In this document: positions 47,001 to 54,951 of the stretch, piece after piece
Layout of the letters: each line of letters begins with the position of its first letter
How positions within the stretch are numbered: the stretch's first letter is position 1
Source: Salipaludibacillus neizhouensis
GTDB taxonomy: Bacteria > Bacillota > Bacilli > Bacillales > Salisediminibacteriaceae
DNA length: 64,000 bases
Assembly (NCBI RefSeq): GCF_002886185.1
Contig: NZ_KZ614146.1
Location: forward strand, 873,234 to 937,233
Reading direction: 5' to 3'
The notes under the pieces: generated by a model
Seen by the model: only the letters and a program-made list of their open reading frames with translations
Told to the model about the DNA's origin: nothing
The model's database searches: none
Made by a program: the position numbers and the translations under genes

Positions 47001-47061
47001 CGACCAAGAGACCAACAATCAGTTTTCGTTCTAACAATACACGTAATAAATTCATTAACAT
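44029..47061 (-). CDS. RND-superfamily efflux permease (SwrC/AcrB-like)
   Basis: Twelve-span proton-driven exporter, about 1010 residues, with two large extracellular loops (about residues 35-325 and 555-835). GMMVDASIVIMESIYRKKE near residue 385 carries the acidic proton-relay residue. A second half follows the same layout (GIILNNAILLVDRTNQLRREG). Gram-positive SwrC/YerP proteins have this architecture without membrane-fusion or outer-membrane partners, and none is encoded here. The start may be ATG 47061 or 47055, both downstream of AAGGTGGG. Family substrates include surfactin-like lipopeptides and detergents; the one here is unknown. Confidence 0.93.
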   Translation of the reverse strand: MLMNLLRVLLERKLIVGLLVVFILGIGFYSIGKLDQELLPPVTMDGGIIYMESGSLTSSEVEERLTLIAEQSIEGVEGIDSYTSTSSEGLAVIQYFTDEGMGKEASLDVESTLQSITSDLPVTELTVQQFSTDQPYEFFMDISEGSINEMTTFANNVLKPRLEALPEVREVAFTGLQEKEWELVFDEDKLAEHELTVDQAIKSIQEVNLDLSLGELSDEEGQPSLRWEQSFQSIDDLMETRMGSVQIEDIAEVTEITSEIQAETWKNGDAGFIFTEIGRTDGFTQIDMANAVRSEVALINEENLVSGFSLNEIVNQADYVQDAIDGVTQSVLFGGIIAIIVLFLFLRNPRATIIVGLSIPLSLLLTFSTMWIIGYSLNMLSMIALGLGIGMMVDASIVIMESIYRKKENGFVGKEAVMTGVKEVASPVIASMLTTIVVFLPIGLFGGEMGAFIIVLSLVVVITLVSSLLISFTVIPTFSENFLKLRKNSTRVSDGPITQTYGKILQWVSEKKRRSIYVISLFLVILASSLFLTAKVPVTLMPDIFNRYTELTVDLETGLSAEEREDIADAIHFQLEDLQDVDSYIVMDNIDNFYVLVNLTKDNEITVSQDKVVSKVISSIRELEDETPISNVLSMMDTGGQQSIQMEVVGEDFEELQLLAEDVQNDLKTVEGVTNVVTSFKNSQETKRIVLDEDQLKNDGISKMTVLEKLTLSETVDPIAEIPSNNETSDYIPVFIKADESPKTIDNLLDVTVTSREGEKTLSEYVSFTSLDTPNKIERIDGKRVIQVTASIENRDLGSVNSELQELISNRKDLPGYEVQLSGDLETQQEAMNDLIFIFIISLFLVYVVMAIQFNSLKHPLIIMSIIPFTATGVILGLLVTQRELSVISAMGLLMLIGIILNNAILLVDRTNQLRREGLPIREAMVQAGKNRLRPIFMTTMTTVGGMLPLAILGGASAGYQAPLATVVISGLLFATTITLLLIPSIYFLVEREKQTIIQEARVEKIEKSS

Positions 47062-47271
47062 CGCCCACCTTAATTAGTTGATAACTTAAGCTTATGTGTT
47101 GGCGGACAATAGAACGACGTACTAGAGACTTGTATTTAATAAGACTTGAGGCGTATAATTTTCAGAAGTTGGATGTGAAAATTTTTATGTGAACAAAAAG
47201 GATAAATCAATCGTAATCACGAATTAACAATAAGGGTTAGGAATCTAGCTAGAATAAGTGAGGGATATATA

Positions 47272-47769
47272 ATGATGAATAAAATAATTTTAATTGGCTC
47301 TAGTGGTTCAGGTAAGTCTACAATGGCCCGTCAATTGGGGGACAAGTTAAATGTAGATGTTTATCATTTAGATTCATTGTTTTGGAAGCCCGGATGGGTT
47401 GAAGTTCCTAAGAATGAACAACGTGAAACCCAAAAGCAGCTTGTGAGAAAAGATCGATGGATTATCGATGGGGATTATGGATCTACGGTTGATTTAAGAA
47501 TGAATGCTGCTGATACTGTGATTTTTCTAGATACGAATCGATATCTATGTCTTTATAGGGTTGTAAACAGATGGAGAAAGCACCGAAATAAGACGAGACC
47601 GGATTCTGGTGCGGGTCCTGATAGGATTACATCTTCCTTTTTAAAGTGGGTGTGGTCATATCCTAATACAGTACGACCAAAAGTCATGGAGAAAATAGAG
47701 AGGTTAAAAGATGAAAAACAAATTATTATCTTGAAAACTCCAAAAGAGGTCCAGACCTTCGTCGATTGA
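47272..47769 (+). CDS. P-loop kinase-like protein (DNA topology modulation/FlaR-like)
   Basis: A 165-residue adenylate-kinase-like P-loop protein. Walker A is GSSGSGKST (residues 8-16), followed by LDSLFWKPGWVEVPKNEQ and WIIDGDYGST, a pattern known from proteins annotated as DNA topology modulation protein FlaR; that annotation is weakly founded. It is most likely a small nucleotide or nucleoside kinase. The start follows GTGAGGGATATATA. Monocistronic, divergent from the RND gene. Confidence 0.83.
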   Translation: MMNKIILIGSSGSGKSTMARQLGDKLNVDVYHLDSLFWKPGWVEVPKNEQRETQKQLVRKDRWIIDGDYGSTVDLRMNAADTVIFLDTNRYLCLYRVVNRWRKHRNKTRPDSGAGPDRITSSFLKWVWSYPNTVRPKVMEKIERLKDEKQIIILKTPKEVQTFVD

Positions 47770-47897
47770 ACCATCGCATGATAAATTTTGAAAATAAATA
47801 GTAATCGACTAGCGTATTTGGGCAAATTTTTCAATTTTTTGTGGTTTGTCATTAAAAATGCTGTTTTTTACATGATAGGAATATATAAAGTTATGTT

Positions 47898-47970
47898 TTT
47901 TAGATATTGTTGTTGCCTCTCGAACAAAGGAGTCTCGAATCCGCTCGAGGTGGCTGCGTTCAACAGAAGA
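47898..47970 (+). repeat. Family-2 interspersed repeat, well-preserved copy
   Basis: TTTTTTAGATATTGTTGTTG is followed by CCTCTCGAACAAAGGAGTCT and CGAATCCGCTCGAGGTGGCT. It is the best-preserved forward copy in the window and fills much of the gap before the AI-2E-family gene. Confidence 0.7.
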
Positions 47971-48054
47971 TAGGGAAAAGCGGGTTTGAAAACCCCTTTA
48001 AAGAGGGAAGTTTAACCTTTATAAACTGCTATCGAAGAAGGAAGAGTGATAATT

Positions 48055-49137
48055 ATGCCAACAACGAAATGGTTTAAATTTTTATACGGATTAGTTCTAC
48101 TATTAATTGCTATTAATTTAGCTGTACAAGTACCTTTTATTTTCCAACCTATTGGAATAGCTTTCAGTACGATAGCGCCAGTTTTAATTATTGGAGGCGT
48201 TCTTTATTACATATTGCGTCCACTTGTGGGGCTCTTGAATAAAAAACTTCCAAATGCACTTTCAATAGTACTTATCTTTCTAGCATTCGCTGGGATAGTT
48301 ACAGGTTTAATTATGTTTGTAGGACCAATATTAGTACGTCAAGTTACGCAATTAGTCGAAAACTTTCCTAACTTTGTTGAAACAGCACAAAGTTGGCTCA
48401 ATGGTATCATGCAAAGCAATTGGGTAGCATATATTCAAAACGAACAAGCTTTCCAAGAGTTTGATACTTCCACAATCACAGATAATCTCTCCGGAATTTT
48501 TTCCAATATGAGTGAGAATATCATGAGCTTTTTTGCGGCGTTATTTACGACAGTAACAGTGATTGTTATTATGCCGTTTGTGCTGTTTTTCTTATTAAAG
48601 GATGGGCATAGACTGCCAGATAATGTTTTACGATTTTTACCAAAAGAACAAGTGGGGGAAGGTCAACGTATTTTAACTGACATGGATGAGACACTAAGTG
48701 CTTACATACAAGGTCAGGCAATTGTAAGTGTTTTTGTAGGCGCATTATCTCTCATTGCATATTTAATTATTGGAGTTGATTATGCACTAATTCTAGCGAT
48801 TGTTGCAATGTTTACAAATTTAATCCCATTTATTGGACCATTCATTGGGACAATGCCGGCTGTGTTTGTTGCGTTATTCCAAAATCCAGTAATGGCACTT
48901 TGGGTTATTCTTGCTATTGTAGTTATTCAGCAAATAGAAGGAAATTTGATCTCTCCAAACGTAATGGGCAGAAAGCTACACATTCACCCATTAACGATTA
49001 TTTTAGTGCTCCTCATTGCGGGGAACTTAGCGGGGTTAGTCGGTTTGATACTAGCGATCCCTTCTTATGCAATCGGAAAAGTAGTAATTCAAAATATCTA
49101 TCGTCTGCTTAGGCTTCGATATCCGCAAATACGGTAG
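48055..49137 (+). CDS. AI-2E/PerM-family membrane protein
   Basis: Eight-span transporter-like protein of the AI-2E (PF01594) family, 360 residues from the ATG at 48055; an in-frame GTG at 48046 is too close to the AAGGAAGAG site. Typical elements are the FVGPILVRQVTQLVENFP-like loop, MPFVLFFLLKDG, and VIQQIEGNLISPNVMGRKLHIHPLTII. Members include autoinducer-2 exporters and Na+/H+ antiporters, so the substrate is not certain. The yihY-like gene follows after 30 bp, probably in the same operon. Confidence 0.9.
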   Translation: MPTTKWFKFLYGLVLLLIAINLAVQVPFIFQPIGIAFSTIAPVLIIGGVLYYILRPLVGLLNKKLPNALSIVLIFLAFAGIVTGLIMFVGPILVRQVTQLVENFPNFVETAQSWLNGIMQSNWVAYIQNEQAFQEFDTSTITDNLSGIFSNMSENIMSFFAALFTTVTVIVIMPFVLFFLLKDGHRLPDNVLRFLPKEQVGEGQRILTDMDETLSAYIQGQAIVSVFVGALSLIAYLIIGVDYALILAIVAMFTNLIPFIGPFIGTMPAVFVALFQNPVMALWVILAIVVIQQIEGNLISPNVMGRKLHIHPLTIILVLLIAGNLAGLVGLILAIPSYAIGKVVIQNIYRLLRLRYPQIR

Positions 49138-49167
49138 TATAATGCTAGAAATTGGAGGAGATTAACA

Positions 49168-50007
49168 GTGAAAGAAATGATTTCATTTTTAAAAGAACTG
49201 GCAGATGAATTTATAAAAGATAATGCGCCTATACTTGCAGCGGCACAAGCGTATTACTATTTGCTGTCCATAGTTCCTCTGTTAATCTTGGTTTTAGCAA
49301 TTTTGCCATACTTGGATATAAATCCGGACAATGCAATACAACTCTTTCAAAGTGCACTACCAAGCGAAATGGCAGAGATATTACAGGATACGATTTTCAC
49401 GATCATTTCCACTCCCAGTGGTGGATTGTTAACTGTTGGTATAATAGGAACAATCTGGTCAGCTTCAAACGGAATGAATGCATTTATTCTGGCAACGAAT
49501 ACCGCTTATAATGTTACTGAGAAAAGATCATTCTTAAATAGAAGACTTCATTCTGTACTACTTACATTCGGTATGATTATCGCTCTGGTAGCCACGTTAA
49601 TTTTACCGGTTTTTGGAGAAGTTATCATGAGTTTTGTTAGATCATTTATGGTGATTCCAGGCGATTTTGAAATAATCTTTTTCATGGTAAGGACCCTTCT
49701 TGGATTTGTAATTATGGCGTTGGTTCTTGCTGCTCTCTATTATTTTGCACCTACCATTAAGCTTCCTTTCAAAATGGTACTGCCGGGAGCGATTTTTGCG
49801 ATCATTTCCTGGCAGGTTATCTCTTGGGGATTCTCGTACTACGTTAGTAATTTCGGTAATTTTTCAGCTACCTATGGAAGTCTGGGTGGTATCATCATAC
49901 TCATGCTCTGGTTTTTCTTAACAGGTCTTATTCTTGTAGTAGGGGCAGAGATTAATGCTATCTATTACAATCGTAAAACCATTGTCACAGTATCCAGAGT
50001 AAAATAA
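49168..50007 (+). CDS. YihY/BrkB-family membrane protein
   Basis: Six-span protein of the YihY/virulence-factor BrkB family (formerly mis-assigned as RNase BN), 279 residues. AAAQAYYYLLSIVPLLILVLAILPYL near the N-terminus, WSASNGMNAFILATNTAYNV in the middle, and FSATYGSLGGIIILMLWFFLTGLILVVGAEINA near the end are family hallmarks. The GTG start at 49168 follows GGAGGAG. Likely co-transcribed with the AI-2E-family gene. Biochemical function is not established. Confidence 0.92.
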   Translation: MKEMISFLKELADEFIKDNAPILAAAQAYYYLLSIVPLLILVLAILPYLDINPDNAIQLFQSALPSEMAEILQDTIFTIISTPSGGLLTVGIIGTIWSASNGMNAFILATNTAYNVTEKRSFLNRRLHSVLLTFGMIIALVATLILPVFGEVIMSFVRSFMVIPGDFEIIFFMVRTLLGFVIMALVLAALYYFAPTIKLPFKMVLPGAIFAIISWQVISWGFSYYVSNFGNFSATYGSLGGIIILMLWFFLTGLILVVGAEINAIYYNRKTIVTVSRVK

Positions 50008-50050
50008 AAAAGGAGCAGGCACCATTATTTAATGGGCTCTGCTCTTTTTA
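50006..50050. terminator. Bidirectional terminator
   Basis: AAAAAGGAGCAGGC and GCTCTGCTCTTTTT arms with minor mismatches lie between the converging yihY-like gene and pflA, whose stop codon is inside the T-run. Confidence 0.85.
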
Positions 50051-50773
50051 ATTGATATTTAATAATTCTTTTGCTCGTGTTACTTCCTGTTCAGAAGGGG
50101 TTTTGACACCGTCGAGAGGATAGGTTAAACCTAACTCTTTCCATTTATATACTCCCATTTTATGATAGGGTAGAATTTCTACTTTTTCTACGTTCGTAAG
50201 CGTAGAAATAAAAGACGAAAGATCTGTTAAATCTTTTTCTGTATATTTTCCAGGAACGAGAACATGCCGAATCCACACTAGGATTTCAAGAGAAGAAAGT
50301 TGTTTCGCAAATTCTAAAATATGTTTGTTTGAGACACCCGTTAATTTCCGGTGTTTTTCATCGTCCATTTGTTTTATATCTACTAGTACTAAATCGGTAT
50401 AGGTCAGTAGTTCTAGAAAAGTATTTTGAAAAACTGCTGACTTGGAATAACATCCACCTGAACTATCAATGGTTGTGTGAATACCTAGTTTTTTACACTC
50501 TTTAAAAAGAGCAAGCAAAAAGTCGAGCTGCAGAAGGGGCTCTCCGCCACTTACGGTCACACCTCCGCCAGAATGCTTCATGTAAGGAAGGTATTTTTTG
50601 ATATCTTCCATTAATGATTTCACGCTCATGATTTCTCCTGTAGTACGATTCCAAGTATCGGGGTTATGACAAAATTGGCAACGGAGTAAACAGCCTTGAG
50701 TAAAAATAACATAACGGATACTCGGTCCGTCCACCATGCCTGACGTTTCAATGGAATGGATTCTTCCTTCCAT
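50048..50773 (-). CDS. pflA: Pyruvate formate-lyase activating enzyme
   Basis: Radical SAM enzyme that installs the glycyl radical on PflB. The CxxxCxxC motif is Cys28, Cys32, Cys35 in GCLLRCQFCHNPDTW. SGGGVTVSGGEPLLQ carries the SAM-binding GGE. Length 241 is standard. The ATG follows CAAGGAGGAATT. It lies downstream of pflB on the same strand, but the 255-bp gap between them is largely filled by a family-1 repeat, so its expression from the pflB promoter depends on reading through that element. Confidence 0.97.
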   Translation of the reverse strand: MEGRIHSIETSGMVDGPSIRYVIFTQGCLLRCQFCHNPDTWNRTTGEIMSVKSLMEDIKKYLPYMKHSGGGVTVSGGEPLLQLDFLLALFKECKKLGIHTTIDSSGGCYSKSAVFQNTFLELLTYTDLVLVDIKQMDDEKHRKLTGVSNKHILEFAKQLSSLEILVWIRHVLVPGKYTEKDLTDLSSFISTLTNVEKVEILPYHKMGVYKWKELGLTYPLDGVKTPSEQEVTRAKELLNIN

Positions 50774-50877
50774 AATGAATTCCTCCTTGAGATTAGTATG
50801 TATAGGGGGAGCGTAAGTGCTCCCCAGCTGCTTTTAAGGCATTTCCATTTTACTTACTAGATAAGCGTACTAGAATC

Positions 50878-51029
50878 TATAAGTTGACAGCTATCTTTAC
50901 GCCACACGCTTCAAGGGAAGCCCGACCTTCTTTTCGAGTAGCACCTACACGCAGTTCGTAGGTGCTACTCGCGGTGGCGAAAGATAAAACGCTGTATTTA
51001 ATAAAAGACGGCTATGCCGTTTTTCTTAT
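50878..51029 (+). repeat. Family-1 interspersed repeat, copy H, within the pfl operon
   Basis: Full copy from CTATAAGTTGACAGC to TTTTTCTTAT. The left arm is CTATCTTTACGCCAC, the central hairpin GAGTAGCACCTAC/GTAGGTGCTACTC, the right arm GTGGCGAAAGAT and the terminal hairpin GACGGCTATGCCGTTTTTC. Its last bases touch the pflB stop codon (51029-51031). Its T-run faces opposite to pflBA transcription; on the minus strand the hairpins still form. Confidence 0.9.
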
Positions 51030-53281
51030 CACATAGACTCGTGGAATGTCCGATTTATCACGTCGATTTGTTGTTCACGAGTAAGTTTTATAAAGTTAAC
51101 CGCGTATCCCGACACTCTGATTGTGAGTTGGGGATATTCTTCCGGTTTTTCCATCGCGTCAAGTAGAGTGGAGCGGTCAAACACATTAATGTTTAAATGG
51201 TGGCCTTGTTTATCAGAATATCCGTCAAGGATCGCTGATAGATTTGCTTTTTGTACATCTTTTTCTTTACCCAGTGCTTTAGGTACGATAGAGAAGGTGT
51301 TTGAAATACCATCTAAAGAATGCTCATATGGCATTTTTGCAACAGAGTTCAGAGAAGCCAATGCACCTTTTTTATCGCGACCGTGAAGCGGATTAGCACC
51401 AGGCGAGAATGGTTCACCACTTTTTCGGCCATCAGGTGTGTTCCCGGTTTTCTTTCCGTAAACAACATTGGAAGTAATCGTAAGGATAGACATGGTTGTC
51501 TTAGAGTTTCTGTAAGTTTGGTGCTGCATTAACATTTTTGAAAATTTAATAACGATGTCTTTTGCAATGTCGTCGACACGATCGTCATCATTCCCGTATT
51601 GTGGATAGTCACCTTCGATCTCATAGTCGACAGCTAATCCGTTTTCATCACGAATTACTTTTACTTTAGCGTGTTTAATCGCACTTAATGAATCTGCTAC
51701 AACGGACAATCCGGCAATTCCAGTGGCCATGGTACGCATGATTTCTTTATCGTGTAATGCCATTTCAATTCTTTCATAGCTGTACTTATCATGCATAAAG
51801 TGGATAATGTTTAAAGTATTTATATAGAGATCCGATAACCATTCTAATACACTGTCGTAGTTGTTCATAACTTCGTTGTAATCTAAATACTCGGAAGTGA
51901 TAGGCTTTATGCCAGGAGCAACTGTGACGTTCGCTTTTTCGTCAACTCCACCATTGATCGCATACAGTAAAGCTTTAGCTAAATTTGCTCGTGCCCCAAA
52001 GAATTGCATTTGTTTTCCTATTTCCATTGCGGAAACGCAGCAGGCAATACCATAATCATCACCAAATTCAGGTCGCATAATTTCATCATTTTCATATTGT
52101 AAGGAACTCGTCTCGATAGACATTTTTGAACAGAAATGCTTGAATGATGTTGGCAATGCAGGTGACCAAAGGATGGTTAAGTTTGGCTCGGGTGCTGGTC
52201 CAAGATTTTTTAACGTGTGTAAAAATCGGAATGAGTTTTTTGTAACCAATGGACGACCGTCTTTACCAATTCCACCAATAGATTCGGTTACCCAAGTAGG
52301 GTCACCACTGAATAATTCATTATATTCAGGTGTTCGCGCAAATTTTACTAATCTTAGTTTCATAACAAAGTGGTCAACTAATTCTTGGGCATCTTTTTCT
52401 GTTAAAGTTCCATTTTCGAGATCACGTTCAATATAAATATCTAAAAAGGTGGAAACCCGTCCTAAACTCATTGCTGCCCCATTTTGTTCTTTTACTGCTG
52501 CTAGGTAGCCAAGGTAGAGCCATTGAAAAGCTTCGCTAGCGTTTTGCGCAGGTTCTGAAATGTCAAAGCTGTAAATATTGCCAAGCTCTTTCAACTCTTG
52601 TAAGGCTCTGATTTGTTCCGCAATTTCTTCACGTAATCGAATAACATCCTCCGTCATTGTACCTGTGAGACTAGCAAGCTTTTCTTTTTTTACAGCTACT
52701 AGATAGTTGACACCATACAAGGCAACTCGTCTATAGTCTCCAATAATTCTGCCGCGGCCGTATGCGTCTGGCAAACCAGTAATAATACCGACCTTTCTAG
52801 CGAGCATCATTTCAGGAGTGTAAGCGTCAAATACTCCTTCGTTGTGAGTTTTTCGATAATCAGAAAAGATTTTTTCTACTTTTTCGTTTAATTTATAGCC
52901 GTAAGATTCAAGCGCAGCTTTAGCCATTCTAATACCGCCATATGGTTGCATGGAGCGCTTAAAGGGGATATCAGTTTGAACACCAACAATTTTTTCCGTT
53001 GCAGGATTTAAATAACCTGCCTTATGGGAGGTTATCGTTGATACTATTTCTGTATCAAGATCATACACACCACCGCGTTCACGTTCTTCTTTTGTTAGTT
53101 TCATCACTAGTTCCCATAAATCTTTTGTAGCTTTGGTTGCGTTAGTTAAAAAAGACTCGTCACCTTCATATACTTTGTAATTGGTTTGGATGAAATCTCT
53201 TACATTTACTTCATTTTCCCAATAACCCTGTTTGAATTCTTCCCATCCACGCTTTTCATTTTTTTCAAAAGTAGTCACCAT
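51029..53281 (-). CDS. pflB: Formate C-acetyltransferase (pyruvate formate-lyase)
   Basis: Glycyl-radical enzyme splitting pyruvate plus CoA into acetyl-CoA and formate under anoxia. The product has 750 residues from the ATG at 53281 (GGAGG ten bases upstream); an upstream GTG-type extension lacks a ribosome site. The active-site cysteine pair is in [17 protein letters not shown] near residue 415, and the glycyl radical site RVSGYAVNF lies about 24 residues from the C-terminus. pflA follows. A perfect Rex/Fnr-type palindrome lies 40 bp upstream of the start, consistent with redox control. The host is therefore probably facultatively fermentative. Confidence 0.98.
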   Translation of the reverse strand: MVTTFEKNEKRGWEEFKQGYWENEVNVRDFIQTNYKVYEGDESFLTNATKATKDLWELVMKLTKEERERGGVYDLDTEIVSTITSHKAGYLNPATEKIVGVQTDIPFKRSMQPYGGIRMAKAALESYGYKLNEKVEKIFSDYRKTHNEGVFDAYTPEMMLARKVGIITGLPDAYGRGRIIGDYRRVALYGVNYLVAVKKEKLASLTGTMTEDVIRLREEIAEQIRALQELKELGNIYSFDISEPAQNASEAFQWLYLGYLAAVKEQNGAAMSLGRVSTFLDIYIERDLENGTLTEKDAQELVDHFVMKLRLVKFARTPEYNELFSGDPTWVTESIGGIGKDGRPLVTKNSFRFLHTLKNLGPAPEPNLTILWSPALPTSFKHFCSKMSIETSSLQYENDEIMRPEFGDDYGIACCVSAMEIGKQMQFFGARANLAKALLYAINGGVDEKANVTVAPGIKPITSEYLDYNEVMNNYDSVLEWLSDLYINTLNIIHFMHDKYSYERIEMALHDKEIMRTMATGIAGLSVVADSLSAIKHAKVKVIRDENGLAVDYEIEGDYPQYGNDDDRVDDIAKDIVIKFSKMLMQHQTYRNSKTTMSILTITSNVVYGKKTGNTPDGRKSGEPFSPGANPLHGRDKKGALASLNSVAKMPYEHSLDGISNTFSIVPKALGKEKDVQKANLSAILDGYSDKQGHHLNINVFDRSTLLDAMEKPEEYPQLTIRVSGYAVNFIKLTREQQIDVINRTFHESM

Positions 53282-53320
53282 CAAAGATTCCTCCATTTCT
53301 AAATTGAGATAAAAGTTTTA

Positions 53321-53336
53321 TGTGAAAACATTCACA
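53321..53336. promoter_or_regulatory. Rex-type operator upstream of pflB
   Basis: TGTGAAAACATTCACA is a TGTGAA-N4-TTCACA palindrome, matching the Rex consensus TTGTGAA-N4-TTCACAA except for the outermost base pair. It also fits the Fnr/CRP pattern TGTGA-N6-TCACA. A candidate -10 (TAAAAT on the minus strand, 53357-53352) lies upstream of it, so the site would be just downstream of the start of transcription. A repressor such as Rex fits that position better than an activator at -41.5. Confidence 0.6.
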
Positions 53337-53490
53337 TGATGTTGTGATTTAATTTTAAAACAGAATAAGGAGGAGGAGTAACTTGAAATGTGACACTTTC
53401 ATGACGAATATAACAGAATGTTTTTTTTATATAACAGAAGGTAAAAGTGGGGATTCAGTAGTACAAGTTTTATAGTACAGGCAACTAAAC

Positions 53491-53520
53491 TAAAAAAGGT
53501 GTCCCTTAGGACACCTTTTT
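53491..53520 (-). terminator. Terminator of dapA
   Basis: AAAAAGGTGTCC-TAA-GGGACACCTTTTTT on the minus strand, directly after the dapA stop codon. Confidence 0.93.
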
Positions 53521-54410
53521 TAAACTGCTGATGAAGAGTATATTTTATGTTGGATTGCTTGATAGATTGTTTGTGCTTCTAACTCTGTTACCGGAATCAT
53601 TGGTAATCTAACAGGTCCTACGTGTATACCCTTCATTTCCAATGCTGCTTTCACTGGGGAAGGACTTGGCGCAATAAACATCGCTTTCATCATTGGCACT
53701 AAATCTCGATGAAGTGCGGAAGCATATTGGCTGTTACCGTTTTGGTGAGCGGTAATCATAGTTTGCATCTCACTACCAATAATATGTGAGGCAACAGATA
53801 CGACTCCGTGTCCACCGATGGCTAATACCGCTAAGGTTAGACTATCATCACCACTGTAGAGAGAAAAGTTCTCTGGAGTATTTTGAATGATCGTAGTCAT
53901 TGCATCAAGATCACCACTTGCTTCTTTAACGGAAACAATATTTTCAACCTGGGATAGTCGAATGATAGTTTCCGGTAACATGTTCACGGCAGATCTACCA
54001 GGAATATTGTAAAGCATAACTGGTAAGTTTGTAGACTCGGCTACCTTTTTAAAATGAAGGTAAAGGCCTTCCTGATTTGGCTTGTTGTAGTATGGATTAA
54101 CGAGCATCACTCCATCTACACCAGTTTGCGTTGCTAATTTTGTTAATTCTACAGATGCTTTCGTACTGTTGGAGCCAGTTCCAGCAATAACCGGGATTCT
54201 TCCATCGACAACTTCCACGACATAACGGAATAATGAAAGTTTCTCCTCATTCGTTAATGTTGGGGATTCTCCAGTTGTGCCTGCAACAACAAGACCATCT
54301 GATCCATTTGCAATTAAATAATTTACTAATTCTCTTGTAGCATGAAAATCAATGTTTTCCTCTTGGTCAAATGGCGTGACCATCGCGGTTAAAACGTGTC
54401 CGAAATTCAT
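53520..54410 (-). CDS. dapA: 4-hydroxy-tetrahydrodipicolinate synthase
   Basis: Condenses pyruvate with aspartate semialdehyde, entering the lysine/diaminopimelate pathway. The product has 296 residues from the ATG at 54410 (AGAGGTG seven bases upstream). The Schiff-base lysine lies in SVKEASGD near residue 163, the tyrosine in MLYNIPGRS near residue 135 and the Thr pair in VAGTTGESPT near residue 45. In B. subtilis dapA follows dapG; here it is alone behind a lysine riboswitch, so it is probably a lysine-repressed isozyme or the only copy relocated. Cell wall diaminopimelate and spore dipicolinate both depend on this step. Confidence 0.96.
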   Translation of the reverse strand: MNFGHVLTAMVTPFDQEENIDFHATRELVNYLIANGSDGLVVAGTTGESPTLTNEEKLSLFRYVVEVVDGRIPVIAGTGSNSTKASVELTKLATQTGVDGVMLVNPYYNKPNQEGLYLHFKKVAESTNLPVMLYNIPGRSAVNMLPETIIRLSQVENIVSVKEASGDLDAMTTIIQNTPENFSLYSGDDSLTLAVLAIGGHGVVSVASHIIGSEMQTMITAHQNGNSQYASALHRDLVPMMKAMFIAPSPSPVKAALEMKGIHVGPVRLPMIPVTELEAQTIYQAIQHKIYSSSAV

Positions 54411-54420
54411 TTGAAACACC

Positions 54421-54479
54421 TCTATTCAACAAATTTTGTTCGTCCAATCTACATGACGAGTCCAAGGTCCTGAATAGAG
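54421..54479 (-). promoter_or_regulatory. Hairpin covering the dapA ribosome binding site
   Basis: In the dapA leader CTCTATTCA (54479-54471) pairs perfectly with TGAATAGAG (54429-54421), and an inner TCGTC/GACGA stem stacks on top. The right arm contains the AGAG of the dapA ribosome site AGAGGTG. This hairpin lies after the riboswitch terminator, so only full-length transcripts contain it. Confidence 0.6.
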
Positions 54480-54512
54480 CTAAATCGCATGAGTAACTGT
54501 TATTTAAACACT

Positions 54513-54751
54513 AAAAAGCAACAACGAGGGTATCGTTGCTGCTAGAATGTATAACACAGTTATTCCAGCGTGAGATAGCCCTCCATATAGTCATCTGACT
54601 ACATGACAGTTCTGCATTTATTCAATGACAGACCCAACAACAATCCTATGAGCAGACTATTGCTTCGGCAAGTATCCCTTTCGATATTTATCATAGGAGC
54701 TCAATCTCCTCAAAATACGTACTAATGACCTTTGCACCTCTATACTCACTT
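54513..54751 (-). ncRNA. Lysine riboswitch (L box) with terminator, dapA leader
   Basis: On the minus strand the aptamer runs from about 54751 to 54569. P1 is formed by GTGAGTATAG and CTATCTCAC. Conserved L-box segments are visible: TAGAGGTGCAAAGG near the 5' end, GGGATACTTGCCGAAGC in the middle and TGGAGGGCTATCT at the 3' end. A terminator follows at 54541-54513 with AGCAACGA-type arms and TTTTT. Lysine binding should favour the terminator and shut dapA off. Recognised from the L-box pattern in Bacillus lysC-type leaders. Confidence 0.93.
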
Positions 54752-54951
54752 CAAAAGATAATTGAAGTAAATAAATATGAACTTTGAGTTTACTTTATCA
54801 AAGAAAAGTAACTTTTGCAATAGTTTTTGAATTTTATCTGTTGGACTTGGTTCTACTATTCCCGTAATACAATAGTTGAAACTTGTCTATAAAATAGGAA
54901 TAGTCTAAATAACGCTCGCAGCAAGTCTTGTAAGAATAATAAAATATTAAA

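Noticed and set aside
53389-53404. Second Fnr/Rex site upstream of pflB (TGTGACACTTTCATGA)
   Set aside because: Only the left half fits; the right half deviates at several positions and the spacing is off.
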